From Mesorhizobium xinjiangense (GTDB taxonomy: Bacteria > Pseudomonadota > Alphaproteobacteria > Rhizobiales > Rhizobiaceae), in the NCBI RefSeq assembly GCF_009749525.1, contig NZ_WOAC01000012.1, forward strand, positions 96,641-160,640: a stretch of 64,000 nt of DNA. The letters are read 5' to 3'. This document shows, one piece after another, positions 56,407-63,999 of this stretch. Made by a program: the position numbers and the translations under genes. A model generated the notes under the pieces. It searched no databases, was not told the origin of the DNA, and worked only from the letters and a program-made list of their open reading frames with translations. Within the stretch, counting starts at the first letter, position 1. The number at the start of each line of letters is the position of its first letter.

Positions 56407-57111
56407 CTATTCCACGCTCAGTCGATATCCAACACCGCGCACCGTCTGCAGCCACATCGGATTGGCCGGGTCGCGTTCGATCTTGCGCCGCAAGCGGTTG
56501 ATCTGGACGTCGATCGTGCGTTCGCCGACATCGGAATCGTTGCTGACGAGTTCGTGCCTGGGAATCGTCTCGCCCGGCCGCTCGGCGAAGATGGAGAGGA
56601 TCTCCTGCTCGCGGTCGGTGAGCTTGATCGTCTGACCGGCATTGCGCAGTTCGCGCTTGGCGATCTGGAAGGTGTAGGGACCGAAGACGATCTGCTCGAC
56701 CTTCGGCGTTGTCGGTGGTCCCCCGCGGCGCAATATGTTGTTGACCCGCAGGATCAGTTCGCGCGGATCGAACGGTTTTGGCAGGTAGTCGTCGGCGCCG
56801 GCTTCGAGGCCGGTGATGCGGCTGTCGGTCTCCGACAGGGCCGTCAGCATGAGGATGGGAACGTCCCTTTCTTCGCGCAGGGCACGGGTCAGGTCGACAC
56901 CGTTTTCGCCCGGCATCATCACGTCGAGCACGATCATGTCGAAGTCGAGGCCGGCCAGGCGCCGGCGTGCCTCGGCCGCCGTGCCGGCGATGGTGACACG
57001 GAAGCCATTGGCCGTGAGAAACTGGTTCAGCAGCGTTCGGATCCGGGTGTCGTCGTCGACCACCAGAAGATGCGGGGCATCATCGTCGGGCGCCACCATC
57101 TCGTCAGCCAT
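56407..57111 (-). CDS. petR: OmpR-family response regulator PetR
   Basis: 234 residues from MADEMVAPDDDAPHLLVVDD. Receiver domain with acidic pocket DDD (19-21), phospho-acceptor Asp63 in IVLDVMMPGENG, Thr in MLTALSE and Lys in YLPKPFDPRE. The C-terminal winged helix (LTDREQEILSIFAERPGETI, VQINRLRRKIERDPANP) ends WLQTVRGVGYRLSVE. It overlaps the MarR-type petP gene by 8 bases. The petP-petR pair is named from Rhodobacter, where it adjoins petABC; here petABC is 37 kb away. Confidence 0.9.
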   Translation of the reverse strand: MADEMVAPDDDAPHLLVVDDDTRIRTLLNQFLTANGFRVTIAGTAAEARRRLAGLDFDMIVLDVMMPGENGVDLTRALREERDVPILMLTALSETDSRITGLEAGADDYLPKPFDPRELILRVNNILRRGGPPTTPKVEQIVFGPYTFQIAKRELRNAGQTIKLTDREQEILSIFAERPGETIPRHELVSNDSDVGERTIDVQINRLRRKIERDPANPMWLQTVRGVGYRLSVE

Positions 57112-57646
57112 GTTCTTGTTCTCCGCGGTGATTGACCGAGGCGGCACCCGGCAAGTTGTCGATCTGCGTCCTCAGCTCGGGATTTACCATTGCCTTGAGA
57201 AAACGTTCTATCACGCTTCTCTCGGCAACTCCCGCCTCCTCCAGTGCCGCACGGATGCGGCGCGACTGTGGCGAAGCCAGAGCCAGGATCAGGGCGCGTC
57301 CCTTGGCGGTGGGGTAGAGTTCGCGCTGGCGCCTGTCGCGCAGCCCGTGCAACTGCACGATGTGGCCGCTGTCGATGAGCTGCTTGAGCACGCGCGCCAG
57401 GCTTTGCTTGGTGATCTGCAAAACTTCGAGCAGTTCCGCGACGTTAAGGCCCGGCATCCTGTTGACGAAATGCAGCACCCGATGGTGGGCGCGGCCGAAT
57501 CCGTCATCGGCCAGGATCTGGTCGGGGTCGGAGGTGAAATCCCGATAGGCGAAGAACAGCAACTCGATGATGTCGAGATTGACGCTGTCGTCACGGGTGA
57601 GCGGGCTGCGGATCGGAACCTGATCTGCCTCGGCATTTTTCGACAT
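57104..57646 (-). CDS. petP: MarR family regulator PetP
   Basis: 180 residues from MSKNAEADQVPIRSPLTRDD. MarR winged helix: FVNRMPGLNVAELLEVLQIT, KQSLARVLKQLIDSGHIVQL, and the wing LRDRRQRELYPTAKGRAL. It overlaps petR by 8 bases (ATGGCTGA), so the two are translated together. An inverted repeat overlaps its promoter region. It shares a 240-bp AT-richer upstream region with divergent ilvE. Confidence 0.87.
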   Translation of the reverse strand: MSKNAEADQVPIRSPLTRDDSVNLDIIELLFFAYRDFTSDPDQILADDGFGRAHHRVLHFVNRMPGLNVAELLEVLQITKQSLARVLKQLIDSGHIVQLHGLRDRRQRELYPTAKGRALILALASPQSRRIRAALEEAGVAERSVIERFLKAMVNPELRTQIDNLPGAASVNHRGEQEHG

Positions 57647-57665
57647 TGGATTACATTCGACTCCG

Positions 57666-57694
57666 GAATATGTCAGCCATATTGACTTATATTC
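57666..57694. promoter_or_regulatory. Candidate PetP operator
   Basis: Imperfect palindrome: GAATAT (57666-57671) with ATATTC (57689-57694), and inner GTCA (57672-57675) with TGAC (57683-57686). It lies 20-48 bp upstream of the petP start. Confidence 0.4.
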
Positions 57695-57886
57695 GGCCGG
57701 CTGGTAATTTTTGGCAAGCTTTTCGACAGATTGTGAACAAAAAGGCAAGCGTGAGCCGCTCTACGGTTCGATCCTTCTTTTGCGTTTTCGTCGCCGATCA
57801 GCAAAACTGCAATGACGCCGCGTGCTTCAAGCGCGGAAAAAAGACTACCAACGAGAAGCGGGCAGGGCGCCCGCAGGAGGTTTCGC

Positions 57887-58780
57887 ATGGCATCCGTTCC
57901 CTTCGATCAGCTTGACGGCTTCATTTGGATGAACGGGGAGTTCGTAAAGTGGGCCGACGCCAAGATCCACGTGCTGACGCATGGCCTGCACTATGCGAGC
58001 GCCGTGTTTGAAGGCGAACGGGCTTACGGAGGCGAGATATTCAAGCTTACCGAGCACACAGAGCGCCTGCATGAATCGGCGCGCATTCTCGGTTTTACCA
58101 TTCCCTATTCGGTGGCTGAAATCGAAGATGCATGCCGCACCCTGCTCAAGAAGCAGGGGTTCGCCGATGCTTATGTGCGTCCGATCGCCTGGCGCGGATC
58201 GGAAATGATGGGCGTTTCGGCGCAGCATAACCGCATCAATTGCGCGATCGCCATCTGGCAGTGGCCGAGCTATTTCGATCCCGAGCAGAAGCGCAAGGGC
58301 ATCCGGCTGGACATCGCCGAGTATCGTCGCCCCGATCCGCGCACCGCGCCGTCGCGCTCCAAGGCGGCGGGGCTCTACATGATCTGCACCCTTTCCAAGC
58401 ACGCGGCCGAGGCCAAGGGCTATGCCGACGCCCTGATGCTCGACTGGCGCGGGCAGGTTGCCGAGGCAACCGGTGCCAACATCTTCTTCGTCAAGGACGG
58501 CGTGCTTCACACGCCGACGCCCGACTGCTTCCTCGACGGCATCACGCGGCGCACCGTGATCGACCTGGCGCGCCGCCGCGGCTATGAAATCGTGGAGCGG
58601 GCGATCATGCCGGAGGAACTTGCCGGCTTCGACGAATGCTTCCTGACCGGCACGGCGGCCGAGGTGACACCGGTGTCGGAGGTCGGTCCTTACCGTTTCG
58701 ATGTCGGCGAGACGTCGCTCACGCTGATGAACGACTATGTGGCGGAGGTGCGGCCCAGGCACGCTGTCGCCGCCGAATAG
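57887..58780 (+). CDS. ilvE: Branched-chain amino acid aminotransferase
   Basis: 297 residues from MASVPFDQLDGFIWMNGEFV; GGAGG six bases upstream sets the start. Fold-type IV PLP enzyme: HVLTHGLHYASAVFEGERAY, the PLP lysine in SRSKAAGLYM, and EATGANIFFVKDG and CFLDGITRRTVIDLA. It catalyses the last step of Val, Leu and Ile synthesis with glutamate. Divergent from petP. Two tandem hairpins follow the stop. Confidence 0.94.
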   Translation: MASVPFDQLDGFIWMNGEFVKWADAKIHVLTHGLHYASAVFEGERAYGGEIFKLTEHTERLHESARILGFTIPYSVAEIEDACRTLLKKQGFADAYVRPIAWRGSEMMGVSAQHNRINCAIAIWQWPSYFDPEQKRKGIRLDIAEYRRPDPRTAPSRSKAAGLYMICTLSKHAAEAKGYADALMLDWRGQVAEATGANIFFVKDGVLHTPTPDCFLDGITRRTVIDLARRRGYEIVERAIMPEELAGFDECFLTGTAAEVTPVSEVGPYRFDVGETSLTLMNDYVAEVRPRHAVAAE

Positions 58781-58797
58781 CCGAGCCGCGTGCGGCT

Positions 58798-58849
58798 GGA
58801 GCGGGCCGGTTCGCAGCGACGCTTCGCTGCGAACGTTCCGGGTCGCTCC
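58798..58849 (+). terminator. Long hairpin after ilvE
   Basis: A perfect 11-bp inner stem (GTTCGCAGCGA/TCGCTGCGAAC, loop CGCT) is flanked by further pairing CCGG/CCGG and GGAGCG/CGCTCC. About 52 nt in all, beginning 18 bp past the ilvE stop. There is no immediate T-run, so its role as terminator is inferred from position. Confidence 0.55.
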
Positions 58850-58854
58850 ACAAG

Positions 58855-58882
58855 GGATTGCACGCCTGCAGGCGCGCAACCC
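58855..58882 (+). repeat. Second hairpin after ilvE
   Basis: Palindromic: GGATTGCACGCCT pairs with AGGCGCGCAACC with two mismatches, centred on the TGCA at 58867-58870. It follows the first hairpin by 5 bp; TATTTGAC follows it. Confidence 0.5.
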
Positions 58883-59062
58883 TATTTGACATTTGTCTAA
58901 TTTGGGATTTGGATTGGATTGCCCGGCGATTCGGCCGGTCCGGCCTGCGTGCCGGCCGCAAATCGGCACTGATTTGCGGACAACCGGTGCGCGGATTCAA
59001 AGTGTTGGAGTGTCCGTTGTGCGCCTGAACGGGCATACGGCGCTCCAGGGAGAGGAAGTCCC

Positions 59063-59356
59063 ATGGAAGCACTTGTCCCCCTTATCATTCAGCTCGTTAC
59101 GGGTGCGATCGGCGGTCATGCCGTTGGCGCAGCATTCAAGCAGGCGGCCATGAGCGCCGTGATGAAGACGATTTCCGGCGCCATCGGCGGTGTGGGTGGT
59201 GGCGCCATACTGGCCTCGTTGCTTGGTGGCGGTGATCCCGCAGCGGCGGCCGGCGCGATGAGCGGTGTGCTTGGCGATGCAGTCGGCGGTGTCGCCGGTG
59301 GCGGTATCCTCACCGCAATCGTCGGCGCGGTGATGGGCGCGATGAAGAAGAGCTGA
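59063..59356 (+). CDS. Glycine-zipper-type small hydrophobic protein
   Basis: 97 residues, more than half Gly and Ala. Repeated GxxxG-like patterns appear in GAIGGHAVGAAFK, GAIGGVGGGAILASLLGGG and GDAVGGVAGGGILTAIVGAV, and it ends MKKS. No cleavable signal; several hydrophobic stretches could insert in or pack against membranes. A GGGAGAGGAAG ribosome-binding site precedes the ATG. Similar Gly-rich proteins are common in rhizobia, function unknown. A strong hairpin follows. Confidence 0.75.
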   Translation: MEALVPLIIQLVTGAIGGHAVGAAFKQAAMSAVMKTISGAIGGVGGGAILASLLGGGDPAAAAGAMSGVLGDAVGGVAGGGILTAIVGAVMGAMKKS

Positions 59357-59381
59357 GCCCGCTCCGCATACAGAGATCCCA

Positions 59382-59407
59382 AGAAGGGCGGCCACGGCCG
59401 CCCTTCT
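59382..59407 (+). terminator. Terminator-like hairpin after the Gly-zipper gene
   Basis: Perfect 12-bp stem AGAAGGGCGGCC/GGCCGCCCTTCT around an AC dinucleotide, preceded by CCCA and followed by GATT. It lacks a T-tract, so termination efficiency is uncertain. Confidence 0.6.
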
Positions 59408-59485
59408 GATTCAGCGACCAACGGTCTCCACGGTGGACCTCACCGGTCAATTCGTCCTATCTGGGCGAAATTCAGGGAGACGATA

Positions 59486-60127
59486 ATGGGTCAGCTCAAT
59501 GCCGGGATCATTCCCGTCACGCCATTCCAGCAGAACTGCGCCATTCTGTTCGACACCGACAGCAAGCGGGGCGTCGTCGTCGATCCGGGCGGCGAGGTGG
59601 AGCGGATCCGGGCCGCCATCGAGGAAAACGCCTTCGACATCGAGGCGATCTGGCTGACCCATGGCCATATCGACCATGCCGGTGGCGCGATGGAGCTGAA
59701 GGAGGCGCTCGGCGTCGACATCATCGGACCGCATGCCGATGACAAGCGGCTTCTCGATGGGCTGGAAGAGCAGGCGCGCATGTTCGGTCTGCCGGGTGCG
59801 GTGCGCAACTGCACGCCGGACCGCTTCCTCGACGAAGGCGAGACCGTCTCGTTCGGCGCACATGTGTTCGAGGTTCTGCACTGCCCGGGCCATGCACCCG
59901 GCCATGTCGTCTTCTATAATCGCGAGGCGTCGTTCGCCCATGTCGGCGACGTGCTCTTCCACGGCTCGATCGGGCGCACCGACCTGCCGGGCGGCGATCA
60001 CGAGGCGCTGATCCGCTCGATCAAGGAAAAGCTGCTGCCGCTCGGCGACGATGTCGGCTTCATCTGCGGCCATGGGCCGGGCGGACGGTTCGGCGAGGAG
60101 CGGCGCACGAATCCGTTTCTGCGATAG
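59486..60127 (+). CDS. MBL fold metallo-hydrolase (glyoxalase II-like)
   Basis: 213 residues. The metal motif HGHIDHAGG near residue 62 is followed by HCPGHAPGHVVFYN near 132 and FICGHGPGG near the C-terminus, supplying the two-metal ligand set. Length and motifs match the YcbL/GloB-like hydrolases that cleave thioesters such as S-lactoylglutathione. AGGGAGA precedes the ATG. It is followed by a dispersed repeat and then the convergent BA14K gene. Confidence 0.92.
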   Translation: MGQLNAGIIPVTPFQQNCAILFDTDSKRGVVVDPGGEVERIRAAIEENAFDIEAIWLTHGHIDHAGGAMELKEALGVDIIGPHADDKRLLDGLEEQARMFGLPGAVRNCTPDRFLDEGETVSFGAHVFEVLHCPGHAPGHVVFYNREASFAHVGDVLFHGSIGRTDLPGGDHEALIRSIKEKLLPLGDDVGFICGHGPGGRFGEERRTNPFLR

Positions 60128-60228
60128 AACATGTCCCGCTCAAACGGAATCGTTTGAGCGAAAGGTACATGTTCCAACATGTTGATCTGGCGCGCATATC
60201 TTTGCTTCAAACGTTTCTGTTTTGAGCA
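60127..60228. repeat. Dispersed ~100-bp repeat, copy B
   Basis: Starts at the last base of the MBL-hydrolase stop. It contains a perfect hairpin CGCTCAAACG-GAAT-CGTTTGAGCG (60137-60160), with partly complementary ACATGT flanks. Related to 44766-44866 over its whole length. Confidence 0.8.
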
Positions 60229-60232
60229 GGGA

Positions 60233-60255
60233 CGGCGGGCCCAGTTTGCCCGCCG
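60233..60255. terminator. Hairpin between convergent MBL and BA14K genes
   Basis: Perfect 8-bp stem CGGCGGGC/GCCCGCCG with a 7-base loop (60241-60247). Located between two convergent genes, so possibly bidirectional, though no T-run follows on either strand. Confidence 0.45.
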
Positions 60256-60285
60256 CGCCGTAGTATTTCAAAAGCTGCTGCGGTC

Positions 60286-60720
60286 CTATCGGGCGGCGCA
60301 GAAATGGTCGCGGCCGTCATAGCCGCGGAAGGTGCCGGTGCTCGGGTTGAAGCTGCGATAACGGTCTTCGCAATAGCGGTACCATCCGGGACTCCACGGC
60401 TCCAGGCCGCGGTCGGCATAGACGACATGGGGCCGTCGATAGGCCGGGCGCGGCGCAGGCGGGTAGTAGTTGCGCTCGCGATAGACCGGCTGCGCGTTGC
60501 CGCTATTGGCCGCGCCGGCCACCAATGCGCCGACGGCAAGGCCAACCACGCCGGCCGCGATCATCTCGCCGGTCCGGTTCTTCTCGACATAATGTTGGTG
60601 ATGGCGCGGGCGATGATGATCGCGCCAGCGGCGATCCCCGGCACTGGCTTCCATGATCGGAAGCATGATGGTGGCTGCGGTCGCGCCGGCCAGAACAATG
60701 GTCTTGAATAGGCGGTTCAT
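60286..60720 (-). CDS. BA14K family protein
   Basis: 144 residues with a signal peptide (to ~ASAGDRR). A His/Arg-rich stretch follows (HHRPRHHQHYVEK) and then a Gly/Ala membrane-like segment (IAAGVVGLAVGALVAGAAN). The C-terminal BA14K domain contains WYRYCEDRYRSFNPSTGTFR, GYDGRDHFC. The Brucella homologue is an immunoreactive lectin-like protein. The two C-terminal Cys probably form a disulfide. Confidence 0.9.
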   Translation of the reverse strand: MNRLFKTIVLAGATAATIMLPIMEASAGDRRWRDHHRPRHHQHYVEKNRTGEMIAAGVVGLAVGALVAGAANSGNAQPVYRERNYYPPAPRPAYRRPHVVYADRGLEPWSPGWYRYCEDRYRSFNPSTGTFRGYDGRDHFCAAR

Positions 60721-60946
60721 TTCATTCTCCTCTTACTCGCACCGGTTGGCTGCGGCGCGAACGGGTATGCAAGGTCAAATAGGAGAATGGGGCTGAATGC
60801 AGGCTGAACGGGCCGTTCAGCGTCAATTTCATATTGCGCACTGTCACAATCGGCGCGCCTGAAAACAAAAAATCCGCGCGGCGGGCGCGCGGAGCGGAAT
60901 GTTCGACGCCCACCGGAAAAGCGATGGGGCAATGCGCTCTAAGGGC

Positions 60947-61162
60947 TCAGCCCAGCGTCAGGTTGACGGCCTTGGGACCCTTGCCGCGCTTGTCGGGTTC
61001 GGTGTCGAAGGACACCGCCTGTCCATCTTCCAATCCAGGAAGGCCGGAAGCCTGCACGGCAGAGATGTGGACGAAGACGTCCCTGCTGCCGCCGTCGGGC
61101 GTGATGAAGCCAAAGCCTTTGGCGTGGTTGAAGAATTTTACCGTTCCGGTCTGCTCGCCCAT
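60947..61162 (-). CDS. Cold-shock protein (CspA family), second copy
   Basis: 71 residues from [26 protein letters not shown] lies 6 bases upstream, favouring this ATG over a GTG at 61180. RNP1 KGFGFI and RNP2 VFVHI are intact. It differs from the 8983 copy in its C-terminus ([16 protein letters not shown]). The ~600 bp upstream contains no recognisable gene before 61760. Confidence 0.93.
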   Translation of the reverse strand: MGEQTGTVKFFNHAKGFGFITPDGGSRDVFVHISAVQASGLPGLEDGQAVSFDTEPDKRGKGPKAVNLTLG

Positions 61163-61759
61163 ATGAAACTCCTTGGTCACCGGTCAGTTGCAGTCATGCG
61201 GAGCCGGACTCCGCGTTCACTCGGCCGTTCATCGGGGGAGAAGAAACAGTTGGACCGTTGCCCGGGGCCTCGCAATACCCTCTCTCTCATGGTCCACACC
61301 CGGTGCTGAACTGCGCTACTTTCCGGGGGCAGGCTATTCCAGTCTCCGGGCCGGCAAATGCCCGAACCTGAAAATTGTCGTATATTTTCCCAAGTGGGGC
61401 AAGGTCTTTTTCGGCTGTGACAGAGCCTTGCCGGCGCCCATGCCGCCGCAATTCGGCCGGTCCTGGCGCGCCCGGCGCTAAAAGACAACTTGCTAACATA
61501 CCGCAACGGAAGGGCTACCATGCTCCATGCGGTTTGTAACGGCATGCAACAATTATTGAATAATTGGGGCTACGCTTTTTGAAGAATGCGGCGCTCAATA
61601 TGATGTCGGTCGGAGCCGGACGTGGAACGGGAGTTGCGTCACCGACCGGCCGAACGCCGTGGGTCCTCCGGACGCGTCAAGGACGTTCAAAGACCGTGGA
61701 TCGGCGCATCGCGGATTTCGATTTCGACTTTCGGGGCGATGTGCGAGGAGGAATGCGCA
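61163..61759. other. Intergenic region upstream of csp
   Basis: 597 bp between the divergent csp and the small gene at 61760. An AT-richer patch at 61365-61395 (AAAATTGTCGTATATTTTCC) could hold the csp promoter. That would imply a 5' leader of about 200 nt, common for cold-shock genes. Short open frames here lack ribosome-binding sites and homology. I see no RNA gene. Confidence 0.5.
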
Positions 61760-61981
61760 ATGACAGGCGCAGAAGGCCGGCAACAGCCCCTGGCCGGGCG
61801 GGCTGGCGCGGGCGACCGTGAAATCCGGCAGGTCGTGGATGCGCTGTGCGCCGAACTCGGTGTCTCGGCGCGGGCCAAGGAGCGGCGCGCGGCAATCGAA
61901 AGCCGCGTGACGCAGGCCTATCTCAAGGGACGGCGGCAGCCGCTCGACCTTGTGCATGCCGGGCTCGAAGGGCACGCGTGA
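61760..61981 (+). CDS. Hypothetical protein
   Basis: 73 residues from MTGAEGRQQPLAGRAGAGDR; GGAGG eight bases upstream supports this start over the longer frame from 61622. The C-terminal half (EIRQVVDALCAELGVSARAK, SRVTQAYLKGRRQPLDLVHA) looks like a small helical domain, with one Cys. No family recognised. Precedes clpS by 183 bp on the same strand. Confidence 0.5.
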   Translation: MTGAEGRQQPLAGRAGAGDREIRQVVDALCAELGVSARAKERRAAIESRVTQAYLKGRRQPLDLVHAGLEGHA

Positions 61982-62164
61982 TTTTCCGCTCACGGCCGAG
62001 CGCTCACTTTGTTCGCTGGCCTCCGCGGGGGCGCCGGACGACCGGCGGCCTACTGTCGTAGGCTTGATTTCGCTCACGGCCGTGCGTCGGCATCCGCCCT
62101 CATCGCCTGGCTCGATGCGCCGGCCGGACTTTTCGTCGTCACGATCGCGTCCTATCATCGGCCC

Positions 62165-62509
62165 ATGCGCTTGGGACCATCGGACAAGGGCCGGGTGCGC
62201 CTGGCCGGGGATACCGTCGTCAAGCCGCGCGCCAAAGTGCGGCGCAAGGTCGAGCGGCCGCGCCTGCACAAGGTCATCCTGGTCAATGACGATTTCACGC
62301 CGCGCGAATTCGTCGTCAAGGTGCTGAAGGCGGAGTTCCGCGTCACTCAGGACCAGGCCTACGCCATCATGATCACTGCCCACCGGCGCGGCGTGTGCGT
62401 CGTCGCCGTCTATGCCCGGGACATCGCCGAGACCAAGGCGACGCGCGCCACCGATGCGGGCCGGGCGGCGGGCTACCCGCTCCTGTTCACCACCGAACCG
62501 GAGGAGTGA
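62165..62509 (+). CDS. clpS: ATP-dependent Clp protease adaptor ClpS
   Basis: 114 residues from MRLGPSDKGRVRLAGDTVVK. ClpS core: HKVILVNDDFTPREFVVKVL, with the Asn-Asp pair that recognises N-degron residues, and ITAHRRGVCVVAVYARDIAE contacting ClpA. It delivers N-end-rule substrates to ClpAP. There is no clpA within this window; rhizobia often have two clpS genes, and this resembles the unlinked type. Upstream in-frame extension rejected. Confidence 0.92.
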   Translation: MRLGPSDKGRVRLAGDTVVKPRAKVRRKVERPRLHKVILVNDDFTPREFVVKVLKAEFRVTQDQAYAIMITAHRRGVCVVAVYARDIAETKATRATDAGRAAGYPLLFTTEPEE

Positions 62510-62559
62510 GCCGCCGGTTTGCGGGGCGGGCCAACCCGTCCCGCGTCCGGGGTGCCGGC

Positions 62560-62994
62560 CTATTTCTTCACCGGTGCATTCATCGCCCATTCGACGCCGA
62601 ACGGGTCGCGCAGCGAGCCCCAGCGGTCGCCCCAGAACATCACCTGCAGCGGCATGATCACCTCGCAGCCGGCGTCCACCGCGCGCTTCCACCACGCGTC
62701 GACCTCGTCGGCGCCGAGATGGAGCTGCATCGTGCAGGCCTGCACCGCCTTCGCCGGATGGCCGTGCTCGGGGTAGAAATCGCCGAGCATCAGGCTCGAG
62801 CCGTTGACGTAGAGGTGAATGTGCATGGTGCGGCCCTTTTCGTCGGGCGGCACGACATAGGCCTCCTCGGCGGCGAAGGCGCGCGTGTAGAATTCGGCCG
62901 CCTTCGCCGCGCCGTCGATGCCGAGATAGGGCGTGAGCCCGCCCTTGACGGGCGGCATTGGCGCGAAGTCTGTCTGGGCTGTCGGTTCGTTCAT
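62560..62994 (-). CDS. VOC family protein, PhnB-like
   Basis: 144 residues from MNEPTAQTDFAPMPPVKGGL. The glyoxalase/bleomycin-resistance fold of the PhnB/YdcJ type: YLGIDGAAKAAEFYTRAFAA, MHIHLYVNGSSLMLGDFYPE, and MFWGDRWGSLRDPFGVEWAM. Small-molecule binding or isomerisation activity, unspecified. Ends 50 bp from the convergent clpS. Confidence 0.9.
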   Translation of the reverse strand: MNEPTAQTDFAPMPPVKGGLTPYLGIDGAAKAAEFYTRAFAAEEAYVVPPDEKGRTMHIHLYVNGSSLMLGDFYPEHGHPAKAVQACTMQLHLGADEVDAWWKRAVDAGCEVIMPLQVMFWGDRWGSLRDPFGVEWAMNAPVKK

Positions 62995-63129
62995 CGTGGT
63001 CCTCCATGGCCATGGTTGCGGAATGATGAGGTTCAATTCCGTCCAAATGACGAAGCGGGAGCGGCCGGGCCGACACGCGGCGGGAATTTTTTCCGCGCAG
63101 CGATGCAATCTGTTGCCCGGCAGGCCATG

Positions 63130-63546
63130 TCATCGGCCGGCGTCCGGCCACGCCGGCTCGCCGGAAAAGAAGGCCGCGGCCATCGCCTCGTTGCGCTTCG
63201 CCTCGCAGGCCCAGCCGAGCGCCAGGGCGAGGAAGGCGGTCGTCAGGCTGTGCACCTGTGTCTCGTCCCAAAGCTCGGCGCAACCGTCGGGGCCGTCGCG
63301 CTCCGGCCCGCCCTGGCATTGGCCGGTGCGCCGGCAGCGCCGGTCGGGGCAGCGTTTCTGCAAGCCGGCCTCGGCGGCGAGATAGCGGTACATTGCCATC
63401 ATCTGCTCGCGCGGCCAGGGCGGCGGATCGAATGGCGCGATTATTTCCACGCCGCCGGACGCCGGCACGCTCTTTGCCGCCCTGGCGAGCGCGCGCAGCA
63501 TGTCGTCGAGATTGGGATCGTGGGCCGTGCCGGCCGTCTTCGCCAT
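63130..63546 (-). CDS. Cys-rich hypothetical protein
   Basis: 138 residues. A Cys cluster in GLQKRCPDRRCRRTGQCQGG plus a later Cys (GPDGCAELW) suggests a small metal site. It is flanked by helices (LRALARAAKSVPASG, SLTTAFLALALGWACEAKRN). No signal peptide. GGAGATCAACC precedes the ATG. I do not recognise a named family. Upstream of the VOC gene by 135 bp on the same strand. Confidence 0.65.
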   Translation of the reverse strand: MAKTAGTAHDPNLDDMLRALARAAKSVPASGGVEIIAPFDPPPWPREQMMAMYRYLAAEAGLQKRCPDRRCRRTGQCQGGPERDGPDGCAELWDETQVHSLTTAFLALALGWACEAKRNEAMAAAFFSGEPAWPDAGR

Positions 63547-63695
63547 GGTTGATCTCCTTCGGTGGGGTGATTGCCTTCGCCTGAGCGTGATCTTCGCCGA
63601 GCACCTGCATTTCGCCGATCACCGGCGTGCGGCATTCTCGCCACGCCCGGATTTTCCGTCTGGCCGTTGGTCCCCGGGCCGGGGCCGGGAAGCGG

Positions 63696-63739
63696 GGCGC
63701 GGCCGGTCTCCGCAGAGCGCGCGGGCGCTGTTGAAACGT
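63696..63739 (+). repeat. 44-bp direct repeat, copy 1
   Basis: Begins GGCGCGGCCGGTCTCCGCAG and ends GCTGTTGAAACGT. It differs from copy 2 (63956-63999) at one position; the copies are 260 bp apart. Confidence 0.9.
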
Positions 63740-63784
63740 CGATAACGAGGACCGGGCCGTGCTCGACGATGATCTTCCAATGGG

Positions 63785-63812
63785 TCCCGGATAGCCCTTC
63801 GGGCTTCCGGGA
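63785..63812. repeat. GTCATCCCGG-type palindrome
   Basis: Stem TCCCGGATAGCCC / GGGCTTCCGGGA around TTC, with one mismatch, followed by TGACGA. Related to 63914-63950 and 22823-22869. Confidence 0.75.
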
Positions 63813-63913
63813 TGACGATTGAGGGGGTGGCTTCCGGAATGACGATGGAGATTATAGTGGCCCGGCCGGCCGCTCTTTTTCGGGTCGCGGGTGCGCTGGC
63901 GTTCACAACGCCC

Positions 63914-63950
63914 GTCATCCCGGCCGAGCGGAGCGAGAGCCGGGATCCAT
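63914..63950. repeat. GTCATCCCGG-type palindrome
   Basis: Arms ATCCCGGC (63917-63924) and GCCGGGAT (63939-63946), preceded by GTC and enclosing CGAGCGGAGCGAGA. This is a dispersed intergenic repeat type widespread in alphaproteobacteria. Confidence 0.8.
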
Positions 63951-63955
63951 TGAGA

Positions 63956-63999
63956 GGCGCGGCCGGTCTCCGCAGAGGGCGCGGGCGCTGTTGAAACGT
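63956..63999 (+). repeat. 44-bp direct repeat, copy 2
   Basis: Second copy of the 63696 repeat, directly after the palindrome at 63914-63950 and ending one base from the window edge. Confidence 0.9.

Noticed and set aside
59486..60127. MBL-fold gene as a defence or quorum-quenching lactonase
   Set aside because: Length and ligand motifs fit the common glyoxalase II-like housekeeping family; context gives no support for a special role.
63696..63999. Possible CRISPR array
   Set aside because: Only two repeat copies 260 bp apart, no regular spacers and no cas genes.
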